Source: Phycisphaeraceae bacterium (GTDB taxonomy: Bacteria > Planctomycetota > Phycisphaerae > Phycisphaerales > UBA1924). Taken from it: a stretch of 64,000 nt of DNA. The stretch lies in contig RECQ01000040.1 in the NCBI GenBank assembly GCA_007693965.1, forward strand, positions 25,788-89,787, written 5' to 3'. Below, in pieces: positions 45,585-53,283 of the stretch. The notes beneath the pieces were generated by a model, which was not told the origin of the DNA, ran no database searches, and saw only the letters and a list, made by a program, of their open reading frames with translations. Made by a program: the position numbers and the translations under genes. The number at the start of each line of letters is the position of its first letter. Positions within the stretch are counted from its first letter, which is position 1.

Positions 45585-45606
45585 CGGAATTCCGTTCTTT
45601 CAACTG
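45585..45606 (+). repeat. Direct repeat copy 1 upstream of the class D beta-lactamase
   Basis: CGGAATTCCGTTCTTTCAAC then TG. It matches 20 of 22 positions of the copy at 46592-46613. Each copy lies about 20-30 bp before a start codon (45626 and 46641). A third core palindrome CGGAATTCCG is at 45547. Confidence 0.7.
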
Positions 45607-45625
45607 TTCGATCTATGGAGAGACA

Positions 45626-46414
45626 ATGCGAACCCAATCTCTTTTGGTTCTATTCATCACTCTTCTCGTCCCGATGCACAGCGCCGCTCAGGAGCGTTCT
45701 GACTGGGGCAGGTTCTTCGATGAGTTCGATGCGACAGGCACGATCGTGGTGGTTGACGAGCGTGTGAAGAGCCGTTCTGTATGGGTCTATGGACAGGAAC
45801 GAGCAGATAAACGCTTTTCATCTGCCTCCACCTTCAAGATTCCGCACACGCTTTTCGCGCTGGACGCCGGCGCCGTTCGCGATGAGTTCCAGGTGTTTGA
45901 GTGGGACGGAGTTAAACGAAACTTCTCAGGTCACAATCGTGACCAGGATCTCCGTTCGGCCATGCGTGTGTCGGCTCTCTGGGTGTATGAGCAGTTCGCG
46001 AAGGAAATTGGTGAGGAAGGGGCGCGGAGCTACCTGGAGCGGATCGACTATGGCAACGCGGACCCGTCGACAGCCGGAGGCGCCTACTGGGTCGATGGCG
46101 ATCTCGCCATCTCCGCGCACGAGCAGATTACGTTCCTGAAGCGCCTGTACAGGAACGGACTCCCCTTCAAAGCCGAGCACCAACGCCTGGTGAAGGACAT
46201 CATGATTGTCGAGGCCGGGCGAAACTGGATCCTGCGCGCCAAGACCGGTTGGGAGGGCCGAATGGGCTGGTGGGTCGGGTGGGTCGAGTGGCCGACCGGT
46301 CCGGTGTTCTTTGCGCTCAACATCGATACCCCCAACCGAATTGGCGACCTTGCCAAGCGAGAGCAGATCACTCGCGCTGTGCTCCAGTCCATTGATGCGC
46401 TGCCGACACCTTAG
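45626..46414 (+). CDS. bla: Class D (OXA-2-like) beta-lactamase
   Basis: A 262-residue serine beta-lactamase, exported to the periplasm by a signal peptide (residues 1-21, ending HSAA/Q). Class D motifs are STFK (68-71, nucleophile Ser68 and carboxylatable Lys71), SAL (116-118; most class D enzymes have S-x-V), YGN (142-144) and KTGW (206-209). Long segments such as 'HTLFALDAGAVRDEF', 'HQRLVKD' plus 'IVEAGRNWILRAKTGW', and 'MGWWVGWVEWPTGPVFFALN' are, from memory, almost the same as OXA-2, a gene classically carried on integron cassettes. GGAGAG precedes the ATG. The flanking repeats and attC-like sequence support acquisition by transfer. Confidence 0.93.
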   Translation: MRTQSLLVLFITLLVPMHSAAQERSDWGRFFDEFDATGTIVVVDERVKSRSVWVYGQERADKRFSSASTFKIPHTLFALDAGAVRDEFQVFEWDGVKRNFSGHNRDQDLRSAMRVSALWVYEQFAKEIGEEGARSYLERIDYGNADPSTAGGAYWVDGDLAISAHEQITFLKRLYRNGLPFKAEHQRLVKDIMIVEAGRNWILRAKTGWEGRMGWWVGWVEWPTGPVFFALNIDTPNRIGDLAKREQITRAVLQSIDALPTP

Positions 46415-46424
46415 CGACAGATCG

Positions 46425-46460
46425 AACAGTTCATTCAAGCAGACGCCGCTTCGCGGCAGT
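46425..46460 (+). other. attC-like sequence (possible integron cassette recombination site remnant)
   Basis: AACAGTTCATTCAAGCAGAC followed by GCCGC-TTC-GCGGC begins 10 bp after the beta-lactamase stop. The string TTCATTCAAGC...GACGCCGCTTCGCGGC closely resembles the central part of many integron attC (59-base element) sites. The right half is not symmetrical (AGTAGAGACG), and clear GTTRRRY/RYYYAAC boxes are not obvious, so a decayed site is the cautious reading. Confidence 0.45.
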
Positions 46461-46591
46461 AGAGACGAGCGGAGATAGTAGACTGGAGAGCGTCGTGCAA
46501 CGGGCGCCCTCCCGACGGCCCCATTTCTCCTCTCTCGCGCAACGCCCCAACTGCCAGAGGCCGCCACCCACGACTGACGAGCCATGTTCAA

Positions 46592-46613
46592 CGGAATTCC
46601 GTTTATTCAACTG
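46592..46613 (+). repeat. Direct repeat copy 2 downstream of the class D beta-lactamase
   Basis: CGGAATTCCGTTTATTCAAC then TG, differing from copy 1 at two adjacent positions. The two copies bracket about 1 kb that contains just the beta-lactamase and the attC-like hairpin, and copy 2 sits 28 bp before the next gene, as copy 1 does for bla. Confidence 0.7.
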
Positions 46614-46640
46614 CGAGACCGAACGAAGAGGTAATCACCC

Positions 46641-47552
46641 TTGCCACACGTAAACGTGAAAGCCATCACGTACAAGCTCTTCGCCGATGAAAAGATTCGC
46701 CACCGCATCTGCCGCGACTACGCGCTCGATCCAAGCTTGTCTCATGAGCAACTTGCCGAGGCCCTGGTGGAGGCCTTTGGGCAGAATCCGGGGGCGGGTC
46801 CTGATGGCCGACGCGAGGCGACCAACCAGGTGGTCTACCGGGCCGCCGCTCTCGCGCTGGCAAGCAACAGTCGCAGTTGGGCGACGTTCCTTCCTCACGA
46901 GAAGAGCCTCGCGGAGCTCACTTTTGGATACGACCCATACCGCACGGCGGCGGCTGTGCGCGCAGAACAATTGACAATCAATGACTTGGCGGCGTGCTTG
47001 CCGGGACAGACTGCGGGGAAAGATGCGCACGCCATTATCAGGTGGGCGGAAATGCTCGATTCGACGCCTCGCTACCATGAGGTTCTGCGGCGACTCGACG
47101 AGCGACTGCGCTCCGAGGGCATGGAATCCGCCGCGATCGTGCCCGCGGTGGCCGTCATCCTGGGAGCGCCCGGCGGAAAGACACTCAAGCAGTTCCCACC
47201 TCCTGAAAAGTCGGACACCTGGAAGGTTCACGGCATGGGCCCCGTGCTGGCCAGCGAGTTTCTACGCAACCTGCAGTGGGCAGGATTCAAGCCGGATCGC
47301 CACGTCATACGGCTCTTCACACGATGGTTCCCGGATGTCATCGAGAAGGAGATGCCCCGCGCGCGGGCATTGGGGGAGCGACTCGGAACCCGCAGGAAGG
47401 ATGTGCTGGAGTTCCTCACGTTCTCCCTCGTTGGCGCGGCGGTCACTCCGGAGGGCAAGACCTTCACGGAAGTCGACAACCTCGTCTGGGCGCTCGGCGC
47501 CTACACAGAGAAGAAGGGCAAGGAATCGAGCACGGTCTACAGGATTGATTGA
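46641..47552 (+). CDS. Hypothetical protein with HhH-like motif
   Basis: A 303-residue protein starting at TTG 46641 with AGAGG nine bases upstream. It is soluble and mainly helical. The segment VHGMGPVLASEFLRNLQWAG, followed by FKPDRHVIRLFTRWFP (about 195-230), resembles the helix-hairpin-helix plus catalytic-region pattern of base-excision glycosylases (G-x-G-P-x-x-A-S...D-R-H-V-x-R). No iron-sulfur cysteine cluster is present. The rest, including QVVYRAAALALASNSRSWAT, is not recognised. It is preceded by the same 22-bp repeat as the beta-lactamase, so both may be cassette-borne. A DNA-repair role is a weak inference. Confidence 0.65.
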   Translation: MPHVNVKAITYKLFADEKIRHRICRDYALDPSLSHEQLAEALVEAFGQNPGAGPDGRREATNQVVYRAAALALASNSRSWATFLPHEKSLAELTFGYDPYRTAAAVRAEQLTINDLAACLPGQTAGKDAHAIIRWAEMLDSTPRYHEVLRRLDERLRSEGMESAAIVPAVAVILGAPGGKTLKQFPPPEKSDTWKVHGMGPVLASEFLRNLQWAGFKPDRHVIRLFTRWFPDVIEKEMPRARALGERLGTRRKDVLEFLTFSLVGAAVTPEGKTFTEVDNLVWALGAYTEKKGKESSTVYRID

Positions 47553-47651
47553 TTCGCAAGGCATGACCCGCGTCGAGCGGCCGCGCAGGATAGCAACCAT
47601 GTGGGCTCGGTCGCCATTGAACACCCCCCACCCCCAATGTAAACTCGAAGC

Positions 47652-48152
47652 ATGAGAATCACAGCGCTTCCAGCGATGACCGTCGTCCTCCTCGCCGCGG
47701 CGGGGTGCCAGACCACACGTTCCACAATCGCGCAGGACAGCGCCAACACGCCGCGGGTCACGCCCTTCCTCATGTTCCAGGACGGCCGCGCCGAGGAGGC
47801 GATCAACCGCTACATCGAGGTCTTCGGCGACGGCAGGATCGTCTTCCTCCAGAGGTTCGGGTCGAACCCCGTCGGCGCCCCGGAAGATTCGATCCAGCAC
47901 GCCGCCTTCGAGATCTACGGCCAGCTCGTCATGGTCACCGAGAGCCCGATCAAGCATCCCTTCGAGTTCACGCCCGCCGTCTCCCTCTTCGTCGATTTCG
48001 ACTCCGCGGCGGAGCTCGACCGCGTCTTCGAAGCCTTGTCCGAGGACGGCTTCGTCATGATGCCGCTGGGCGACTACGGCTTCTCCGAGCGCTTCGCCTT
48101 CATCCAGGACCGCTACGGCGTCTCGTGGCAGCTCAACCTGCCCTCGGAGTGA
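47652..48152 (+). CDS. PhnB/VOC-fold lipoprotein
   Basis: A 166-residue protein of the PhnB-like '3-demethylubiquinone-9 3-methyltransferase' branch of the VOC superfamily: RVTPFLMFQDGRAEEAINRY at the domain start, then FLQRFG, AAFEIYGQLVMVTES, SLFVDFDSAAELDRVFEAL and ending RFAFIQDRYGVSWQLNL. Unusually, it has a lipoprotein signal (hydrophobic stretch then LAAAGC, Cys19), so it should be anchored outside the cytoplasm. Members of this branch are normally cytosolic. Putative metal ligands of the VOC fold are only partly visible. It precedes the AlkD-like gene by 7 bp and is probably co-transcribed. Confidence 0.8.
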   Translation: MRITALPAMTVVLLAAAGCQTTRSTIAQDSANTPRVTPFLMFQDGRAEEAINRYIEVFGDGRIVFLQRFGSNPVGAPEDSIQHAAFEIYGQLVMVTESPIKHPFEFTPAVSLFVDFDSAAELDRVFEALSEDGFVMMPLGDYGFSERFAFIQDRYGVSWQLNLPSE

Positions 48153-48159
48153 CCCCGCC

Positions 48160-48870
48160 ATGACAGTCAAGGAGGCCCTCGCGCAGCTCGAATCGCTCGG
48201 CGACGAGGCCCGCCGCAAGTACAACGCCAAGGTCGGGCCCGATGGGATCGCCGGCGCCGGCGACAACCAGTTCGGCGTCAAGGCCGGCGACCTCCGCAAG
48301 CTCGCGAAGAAGATCAAGACCGATCACGAGCTCGCGCTCGAGCTATGGAAAACCGGCAACCTCGATGCGCAGCTTCTGGCGATCCTCATCATGGATCCGA
48401 AGAAACTCACCGCGAAGGAGCTGGACACGATGGCGCGCGAGGCCCGCTTCGCGTGGGTGGCCGACTGGCTGCAGTCCTACATCATCAAGCCGCAGCCCCC
48501 CGCCGTGAAGGAGTCGCTCCGCGAGAAATGGATGAAGGCAAAGGGCTCCGGGGGCTGGGTCGCCCGCGCCGGCTGGCATCTCACCGCGTCGATGATCAAC
48601 CAGGGCGCCAAAGACGGCGCTGCAGCAGGATTGGATGTGAAGGGCCTGCTCGACCGCATCGAGAAGGAGATGCCCAAGGCGCCCCCGGAAACGAAGTGGA
48701 CGATGAACAACACACTCGCCGCGATCGGCATTCATCACCCGAAGCACCGCAAGCGGGCGATCGCCATCGGCGAGAAGATCGGCCTGTACAAGGACTGGCC
48801 GGTCTCCAAGGGCTGCACGCCGCCGTATGTGCCTGTGTGGGTGGAGGAGATGGTGAGAAGGGAGGGGTGA
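48160..48870 (+). CDS. DNA alkylation repair protein (AlkD-like HEAT-repeat protein)
   Basis: A 236-residue protein with the sequence pattern of the AlkD family: an N-terminal 'KYNAKVGPDGIAGAGDNQFG' segment followed by VKAGDLRKLAKKIKTDHELA, then repeated helical units such as LELWKTGNLDAQLLAILIMD (the 'LW...E.R..A..L' pattern) and 'WVADWLQSYI'. The C-terminal 'AIAIGEKIGLYKDWPVSKGC' is also typical. AlkD-type enzymes excise bulky or positively charged alkylated bases without base flipping. In this protein the catalytic Trp/Asp/Arg set cannot be assigned by eye, so enzymatic activity is assumed from the family. Confidence 0.78.
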   Translation: MTVKEALAQLESLGDEARRKYNAKVGPDGIAGAGDNQFGVKAGDLRKLAKKIKTDHELALELWKTGNLDAQLLAILIMDPKKLTAKELDTMAREARFAWVADWLQSYIIKPQPPAVKESLREKWMKAKGSGGWVARAGWHLTASMINQGAKDGAAAGLDVKGLLDRIEKEMPKAPPETKWTMNNTLAAIGIHHPKHRKRAIAIGEKIGLYKDWPVSKGCTPPYVPVWVEEMVRREG

Positions 48871-48937
48871 CTTGTAGTTTGCACGGCCCGCCCCCCTACC
48901 CTATCATATTCCTACCACCAAGGCTACGGAGACCACC

Positions 48938-49855
48938 ATGGGCAAAAAGAACGGGACATCCAATGGAATGGAACACGAGAATGGGAAGTTACAAACAGGC
49001 GAAATCATTGTCGGTGATTCCAGCGAAGTATTGAAGTCGTTTCCAGACGAGACCTTTCAGGTATGCGTGACGAGTCCACCGTATTGGGGCTTGCGTGACT
49101 ATGGGATCGAGAGGCAGATTGGCGCCGAGTCGAATCTTGATGACTACATCAACAATCTAGTCATGGTGTTCCGCGAAGTACGACGAACACTTCGAGATGA
49201 TGGAACACTATGGCTAAATATCGGAGACAGTTACACGAGTGGCGGAAGGACATGGCGACAGATCGATAAGAAGAACAAAGCGCGTGGGATGGATTACCGC
49301 GCTCCAACACCCGACGGACTGAAGCCTAAGGATTTGATTGGCGTGCCTTGGCGATTGGCATTTGCACTGCAAGCAGATGGTTGGTACTTGCGGACAGAAA
49401 TCGTCTGGAACAAGCCAAACGGATTGCCTGAATCCGTGAAGGATCGCCCCTCTCGCATGCACGAGTACGTCTTTCTTCTGACTAAGTCTGAGCGTTACTT
49501 CTATAACTACGAAGCAATGCGCGAAGTTGCAGCAAATGGGAAAAAGCGTGCAGGGCGATCAGTGTGGAACATCAACACTGAACCAAACAAAGAAGCGCAT
49601 TTTGCTACATTCCCAACCGCGCTAGTCGGTAAATGCCTCGACGCAGGCGCCAAGCCCGGCTGTCGAGTGCTTGATCCCTTTTTCGGAAGTGGAACAGTCG
49701 GTCTTGTGTGTGAAATCTTCCGCCTTAATTACACGGGGATCGAGCTGAAATCAGAATACATTGAGATTGCTATGAATCGCTTGTCTCATGCGCGAGGAAT
49801 CATTAAAATTCCCACGAAGCATGAACAACGCACAGCGCTTTTTGCAGATTTTTGA
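48938..49855 (+). CDS. Type II DNA methyltransferase, beta class, probably cytosine-N4
   Basis: A 305-residue modification enzyme. Motif IV, CVTSPPYWGLRDYG (about residues 43-56), comes before the SAM motif DPFFGSGTVGL (about 246-256), the order of beta-class enzymes; an SPPY form favours m4C over m6A. Conserved 'LKPKDLIGVPWRLAFALQAD' and 'DRPSRMHEYVFLLTKSERYF' are family hallmarks. GGAG lies 6 bases before the ATG. The coding sequence is visibly more A+T-rich than its neighbours. It converges with the nuclease gene and overlaps it by 53 bp (49803-49855), the classic layout of a restriction-modification locus. Confidence 0.9.
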   Translation: MGKKNGTSNGMEHENGKLQTGEIIVGDSSEVLKSFPDETFQVCVTSPPYWGLRDYGIERQIGAESNLDDYINNLVMVFREVRRTLRDDGTLWLNIGDSYTSGGRTWRQIDKKNKARGMDYRAPTPDGLKPKDLIGVPWRLAFALQADGWYLRTEIVWNKPNGLPESVKDRPSRMHEYVFLLTKSERYFYNYEAMREVAANGKKRAGRSVWNINTEPNKEAHFATFPTALVGKCLDAGAKPGCRVLDPFFGSGTVGLVCEIFRLNYTGIELKSEYIEIAMNRLSHARGIIKIPTKHEQRTALFADF

Positions 49856-50570
49856 TCTGCAGTTTACGTTCACCACCGCCATCAAAGTACAGGCGAAATT
49901 TTAGACTCTTCTGATTATCGATAACAGTGCAGTAGGCGCAACGGGGTCTTGTTCTGCTCTTCGGCGACCAATCAAGTGTGCCGTGCTCAGCTTCTTCGAG
50001 CAGGGCCTTTGGGATTTCGACGAGTTCATAGCGGTGCTTTTCCGGCGACGTCTCCGTCGGAGAAGAATGAAAATATCGTAGCTGAAAAATCCTGTCGTAT
50101 CCCTTTAGATGATTGAGGAATTGGTCACGAAGGCCGGCGATGTCTTGTATATCGGTGTCGCCCCATTGGCCGCCGCCTAGCTCCATAAATTTTGATATAA
50201 AAAGAGATCCCTCCTTGATTGTCTTGTCACCCTGCGTCTTGAGTGACCAACGTTTACCATCAACAGTGATGTCGTGACCGCGATGCGTTTGGCTTTTCGG
50301 ACGCTCTGCTTTGCGATTAATAGATTTTAATATTCGCTCGAGTGCGGCTTCAAAGCGTGTCTTGTCCAGATACGCGACAGATAAACTATGATGCAACTTG
50401 AGGAAGTCCCCGAATGCTTCGAGAAACAACTCGTCCACGATATCCGATTCTGTATTTCGCCATTGCTTGATCGGTTGTGAGAAGGTGTTGACAATTACAG
50501 AAATAAACCCAAGCTGTCCCTCGTTCATCATGGCGATTTGGTTGATCAGTTTTTCACGTAGATCACCCAA
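49803..50570 (-). CDS. Probable type II restriction endonuclease
   Basis: A 255-residue protein convergent with the methyltransferase and 3' of a controller-like gene. I place the start at TTG 50570, because GGAGGA lies 5 bases upstream, inside the end of the regulator gene (8-bp overlap). A PD-(D/E)xK-like core is visible as THRGHDITVDGKRWSLKTQ (Asp then S-x-K about 10 residues on). No close family is recognised; the call depends on position and this weak motif. Codon use is A+T-rich like the rest of the system. The recognition sequence cannot be inferred. Confidence 0.72.
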   Translation of the reverse strand: MGDLREKLINQIAMMNEGQLGFISVIVNTFSQPIKQWRNTESDIVDELFLEAFGDFLKLHHSLSVAYLDKTRFEAALERILKSINRKAERPKSQTHRGHDITVDGKRWSLKTQGDKTIKEGSLFISKFMELGGGQWGDTDIQDIAGLRDQFLNHLKGYDRIFQLRYFHSSPTETSPEKHRYELVEIPKALLEEAEHGTLDWSPKSRTRPRCAYCTVIDNQKSLKFRLYFDGGGERKLQIKNLQKALCVVHASWEF

Positions 50571-50775
50571 AGCGGTCCTCCATATCCCGAAGCATTTCAG
50601 CAAGGGACGCGCGCAGTGCTTTGGCGAGTTTTTGCATATTGATAATGGCGATGTTTCGCTCGCCCCGTTCAACATCACCTACATAAGTGCGATTCAACCC
50701 TGCCTTTGCAGCAAGTTGCTCCTGGGACAAACCCGCCTCAACACGGAACTTGCGGAGAGTCTTGCCAAAGGCCAT
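50563..50775 (-). CDS. Restriction-modification controller (C) protein, XRE family HTH
   Basis: A 70-residue single-domain regulator (ATG at 50775; a TTG at 50799 would add eight residues). The helix-turn-helix is LSQEQLAAKAGLNRTYVGDV (about 17-36), followed by ERGERNIAIINMQKLAKAL, typical of C proteins that time restriction expression after entry into a new host. Its end overlaps the predicted nuclease start by 8 bp and carries the nuclease ribosome site, so both are translated from one transcript. C proteins usually bind their own promoter; a clear C-box was not identified upstream. Confidence 0.85.
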   Translation of the reverse strand: MAFGKTLRKFRVEAGLSQEQLAAKAGLNRTYVGDVERGERNIAIINMQKLAKALRASLAEMLRDMEDRFG

Positions 50776-50799
50776 TTTGATCCGGTCATCGTGATTCAA

Positions 50800-51183
50800 T
50801 AGTTGCTTAGGCTAGAGTCTGCCGGGTATGCGTCTACCGGCTATGAGTGGAGTGTGTGGGCCTGGGGCTGCTTGCCAATTTCAATGCATTGGGGCCGCAT
50901 GTCTGGAAGGGGGCGTGACAGGAGGCAACGCACGTTGAAACGTCTGTGTGTCAAAATTGAAACGAGGTATCATCTCAATCGCCGCTCAAACCTCGTCTTC
51001 CGCTGATCACTCGGATGATCGGATATGGCGGCTCATGAGGCAGAGCAAGCACAATGTCGACGCGGCGCATGACACATACGGGCAGCGTAGTCGTCTAGGA
51101 TACTTAGCCCCACGTTTTCAGATACGTGTGCAGACTGATTTGAATGTTTGATGAGCCTAATGCGCGATCGTGTGGCCTACGCT
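50800..51183. other. Intergenic region upstream of the controller gene
   Basis: About 380 bp without a supported gene, of mixed composition, bridging the A+T-rich restriction system and GC-rich chromosomal DNA. A weak inverted repeat (GCCGG-TA/TA-CCGGC) lies at 50820-50841 and could belong to the controller's promoter. Nothing else was seen. Confidence 0.35.
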
Positions 51184-51630
51184 TCATCGCAGGGCGTCAC
51201 TCAGACCACTCCACCCGCTCCGCCCCCCTCCCCCCTTCGCCGACAGCCGCAGCCCCAACACCCCACCCGCCGCAACACCAACCGGCGCCCCGATCTTAGA
51301 CCACACCGGATACGGCAGCATCGAGATATTCAGAAACACCGCCGCGAGCAGGAGCAGTCCGAGCCCCAGCGCGCAGCCGCGGTTTCCCAGTCTGCCCGCG
51401 ATCCACACGCCCGCGAAGGCCGCGGCGGCCCACATGGGGATGGCCGCGGCCAGGAACCACGCCGGAGCGATCTCCACGTGGCGGCGCACCTCCTCCGGGG
51501 TTCCCTCGAAACCCTCGGGGACCGGGTGGACGAGCAGGCCGAAGAACTCGATCGCGACAACCATGACGCCGACCGCGACGAGCCCCGCCGCGAACGCGCC
51601 GACACAGCGGAGCGCCGTCTTCATCTTCAT
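51184..51630 (-). CDS. Small integral membrane protein
   Basis: A 148-residue protein with four hydrophobic segments (about residues 8-32, 55-78, 84-104 and 112-130) and a Gly/Lys/Ser-rich cytosolic tail. No family motif is recognised. Its ATG overlaps the stop of the SRPBCC gene (51627-51630), so it is the third member of the ArsR-SRPBCC-membrane operon. Such membrane partners of AHSA1-type proteins are common but uncharacterised. Confidence 0.7.
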   Translation of the reverse strand: MKMKTALRCVGAFAAGLVAVGVMVVAIEFFGLLVHPVPEGFEGTPEEVRRHVEIAPAWFLAAAIPMWAAAAFAGVWIAGRLGNRGCALGLGLLLLAAVFLNISMLPYPVWSKIGAPVGVAAGGVLGLRLSAKGGGGRSGWSGLSDALR

Positions 51631-52520
51631 TGCGATCCCTTCTCCGCGGGCTGGGGGAATCGTTCGTTGAGCCAGCCGCTCCAGGCCCGCTCGGCCTCCG
51701 CCGCGGCGGCGTCGGCGTTCTCGCCGTACAGGTGAACCCGCATCGACACCATCGTGGGCCCGCCCAGCGGCACGACGAAGATGTGGGCGAGGCCGGGGGC
51801 GGGCCGGTCGAGGCGGAGGAGCAGCTCCGGCTCTTCGCCTTCTTCCATGCTTTCCAGCGCGGCGGCGACGTGGGGCGAGGTCTTGCGGATGCGCTGCAGC
51901 TCCGGATCCGTGATCTCCATGCGCTCGACCGCTCCTGCAAACTCAGGGGCGCCCGGAGTCGATGCGGCCCGCCCGGACTGTTCGTCGATCTTCATCGCGA
52001 TCTTGAAGGTCCGCCATGTCTCCGGCGGCGGCGCCTGGCTGATCGCGGCGAGCTGGAACGCCGAGCACTTCTGCCCGGGGAAGTTCGACTGATAGAGCTT
52101 CAGCATGCGGAAGAACGATGTCGCCCAGCCGTAGGCGTGGCCCTCGAACTGGCCGTCCCAGTCGTCGGTGTCGGCGAACCAGCGATGCACGACGCGGACG
52201 ATGCAGGTTCCCCTGTCGCGGGCCTCGACGATCCACTCCGTCGCCACCTTGCCCGGCCCCGTTTCGCCATCGCCTTCTTCGGATTCGGCGGTGTAGCTCT
52301 GCGGCGGGTTCCACTTCGTGATCTTCGAGACCGCATCCATGCCCGGCCCGAAGCTCGTCACCGTCTGGCCGCCGACCCGTCCCTCGACCTTGCTGGGGAC
52401 GAACCAGGAGGAGATACCCTCTCCCGTCGCGATGGCGCGCCACACTTCTTCCGGCGAACCGGGAATCTCCACCTCCGCCTCGACATACCGGCGGCCTTCG
52501 TCATCCTTCCTCACTGGCAT
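51627..52520 (-). CDS. SRPBCC (AHSA1-like/polyketide cyclase-like) family protein
   Basis: A 297-residue protein. The N-terminal 150 residues are an AHSA1-type START-like domain: 'YVEAEVEIPGSPEEVWRAIA', GISSWFVPSKVEGRVGGQ, the DAVSKITKWNPPQSYTAE strand, and HRWFADTDDWDGQFEGHAYG with the family's terminal helix. The C-terminal 140 residues are a second, unrecognised domain. The ATG at 52520 has GGGAG 5 bases upstream and lies within the 3' end of the ArsR gene (20-bp overlap). ArsR-SRPBCC gene pairs are common; the domain binds hydrophobic ligands in known relatives. The ligand is unknown. Confidence 0.82.
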   Translation of the reverse strand: MPVRKDDEGRRYVEAEVEIPGSPEEVWRAIATGEGISSWFVPSKVEGRVGGQTVTSFGPGMDAVSKITKWNPPQSYTAESEEGDGETGPGKVATEWIVEARDRGTCIVRVVHRWFADTDDWDGQFEGHAYGWATSFFRMLKLYQSNFPGQKCSAFQLAAISQAPPPETWRTFKIAMKIDEQSGRAASTPGAPEFAGAVERMEITDPELQRIRKTSPHVAAALESMEEGEEPELLLRLDRPAPGLAHIFVVPLGGPTMVSMRVHLYGENADAAAAEAERAWSGWLNERFPQPAEKGSQ

Positions 52521-53127
52521 GATTGCTCCCTTCTTCGTTCTGGGATGTTGATTTGGGCAACGGGTGGGCCAGCAGCACAAGCCGGTGCGAGCGCCCGCCC
52601 GGCGCCGATTCATCGTGGTATTTTGCGACGAGCTGATTGATCGCCTCGGTCAGCTCCGCGCTGAACGCGGCCCGCTCCTGCGCCGAACGGAAACGGATCA
52701 CCGTGTCCACCGACATCGTCGCCAGGTGCTTGCCCGCCTCGTGCGCACGCTTCAGCAGATCCCCGATCTCGCGCACCGCCCGGGCCGCAAGCGCGACGAG
52801 ATAGCTCGCCGACAGCCGGTCCTTCTCCCGCTCCGGGTCGATCGCGACGGGCCCCATCGCGCCCGGCGAAACGACATACGCCAGGGCCGACGCCACCAGC
52901 CGCCGCTCGGTCAGGCCCCCCCACCGCTTCTCGCTCGCGAGGCTGACGAGCCCGTGCGATTCCAGCGTCCGCAGGTGGTAATTCACCTTCTGCCGCGGCA
53001 GGCCCACGCGGTCCGCCAGCGTCGCCGCGGACGCCGGCTCGCGCAGCTCCGAGAGCAGCCGGCTGCGGACGGGGTCCAGGGCGACGGTCGCCGCGGCGGG
53101 GTCTTCGATGATGCGGACGTTGAGCAT
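52501..53127 (-). CDS. ArsR-like winged-helix transcriptional regulator
   Basis: A 208-residue regulator. The winged helix is at residues about 18-75: SRLLSELREPASAATLADRV then GLPRQKVNYHLRTLESHGLV. No metal-binding cysteines are seen. The C-terminal 130 residues (two long helices, 'ASYLVALAARAVREIGDLLK') form an effector or dimerisation part. It is first in the operon with the SRPBCC and membrane genes, and a perfect 24-bp palindrome 14 bp upstream of its start is the likely binding site, implying autoregulation. Confidence 0.85.
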   Translation of the reverse strand: MLNVRIIEDPAAATVALDPVRSRLLSELREPASAATLADRVGLPRQKVNYHLRTLESHGLVSLASEKRWGGLTERRLVASALAYVVSPGAMGPVAIDPEREKDRLSASYLVALAARAVREIGDLLKRAHEAGKHLATMSVDTVIRFRSAQERAAFSAELTEAINQLVAKYHDESAPGGRSHRLVLLAHPLPKSTSQNEEGSNHASEEG

Positions 53128-53140
53128 GGGGGGAGGGTAG

Positions 53141-53164
53141 CATTGACAATATTTATTGTCAATG
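53141..53164. promoter_or_regulatory. Palindromic operator with overlapping divergent promoters
   Basis: CATTGACAATA (53141-53151), TT, TATTGTCAATG (53154-53164): perfect 11-bp arms. Each arm contains a TTGACA -35 box, one per strand. On the minus strand TACCCT lies 17 bases on (53139-53134); on the plus strand GATATT follows at 16 bases (53165-53170). ArsR binding here would block both the ArsR operon and the GNAT gene at 53284. Confidence 0.75.
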
Positions 53165-53283
53165 GATATTTGAGGAAAAACAGCCTGTCAGGCGGGTCGT
53201 TCGCCTCCCTCAGGCCGCTCCCCCAAGTGCGAACGCGCTGCCTGACGCCAAGCTGCTTCTCCATCGAAGCTACGCTCTGCGTC

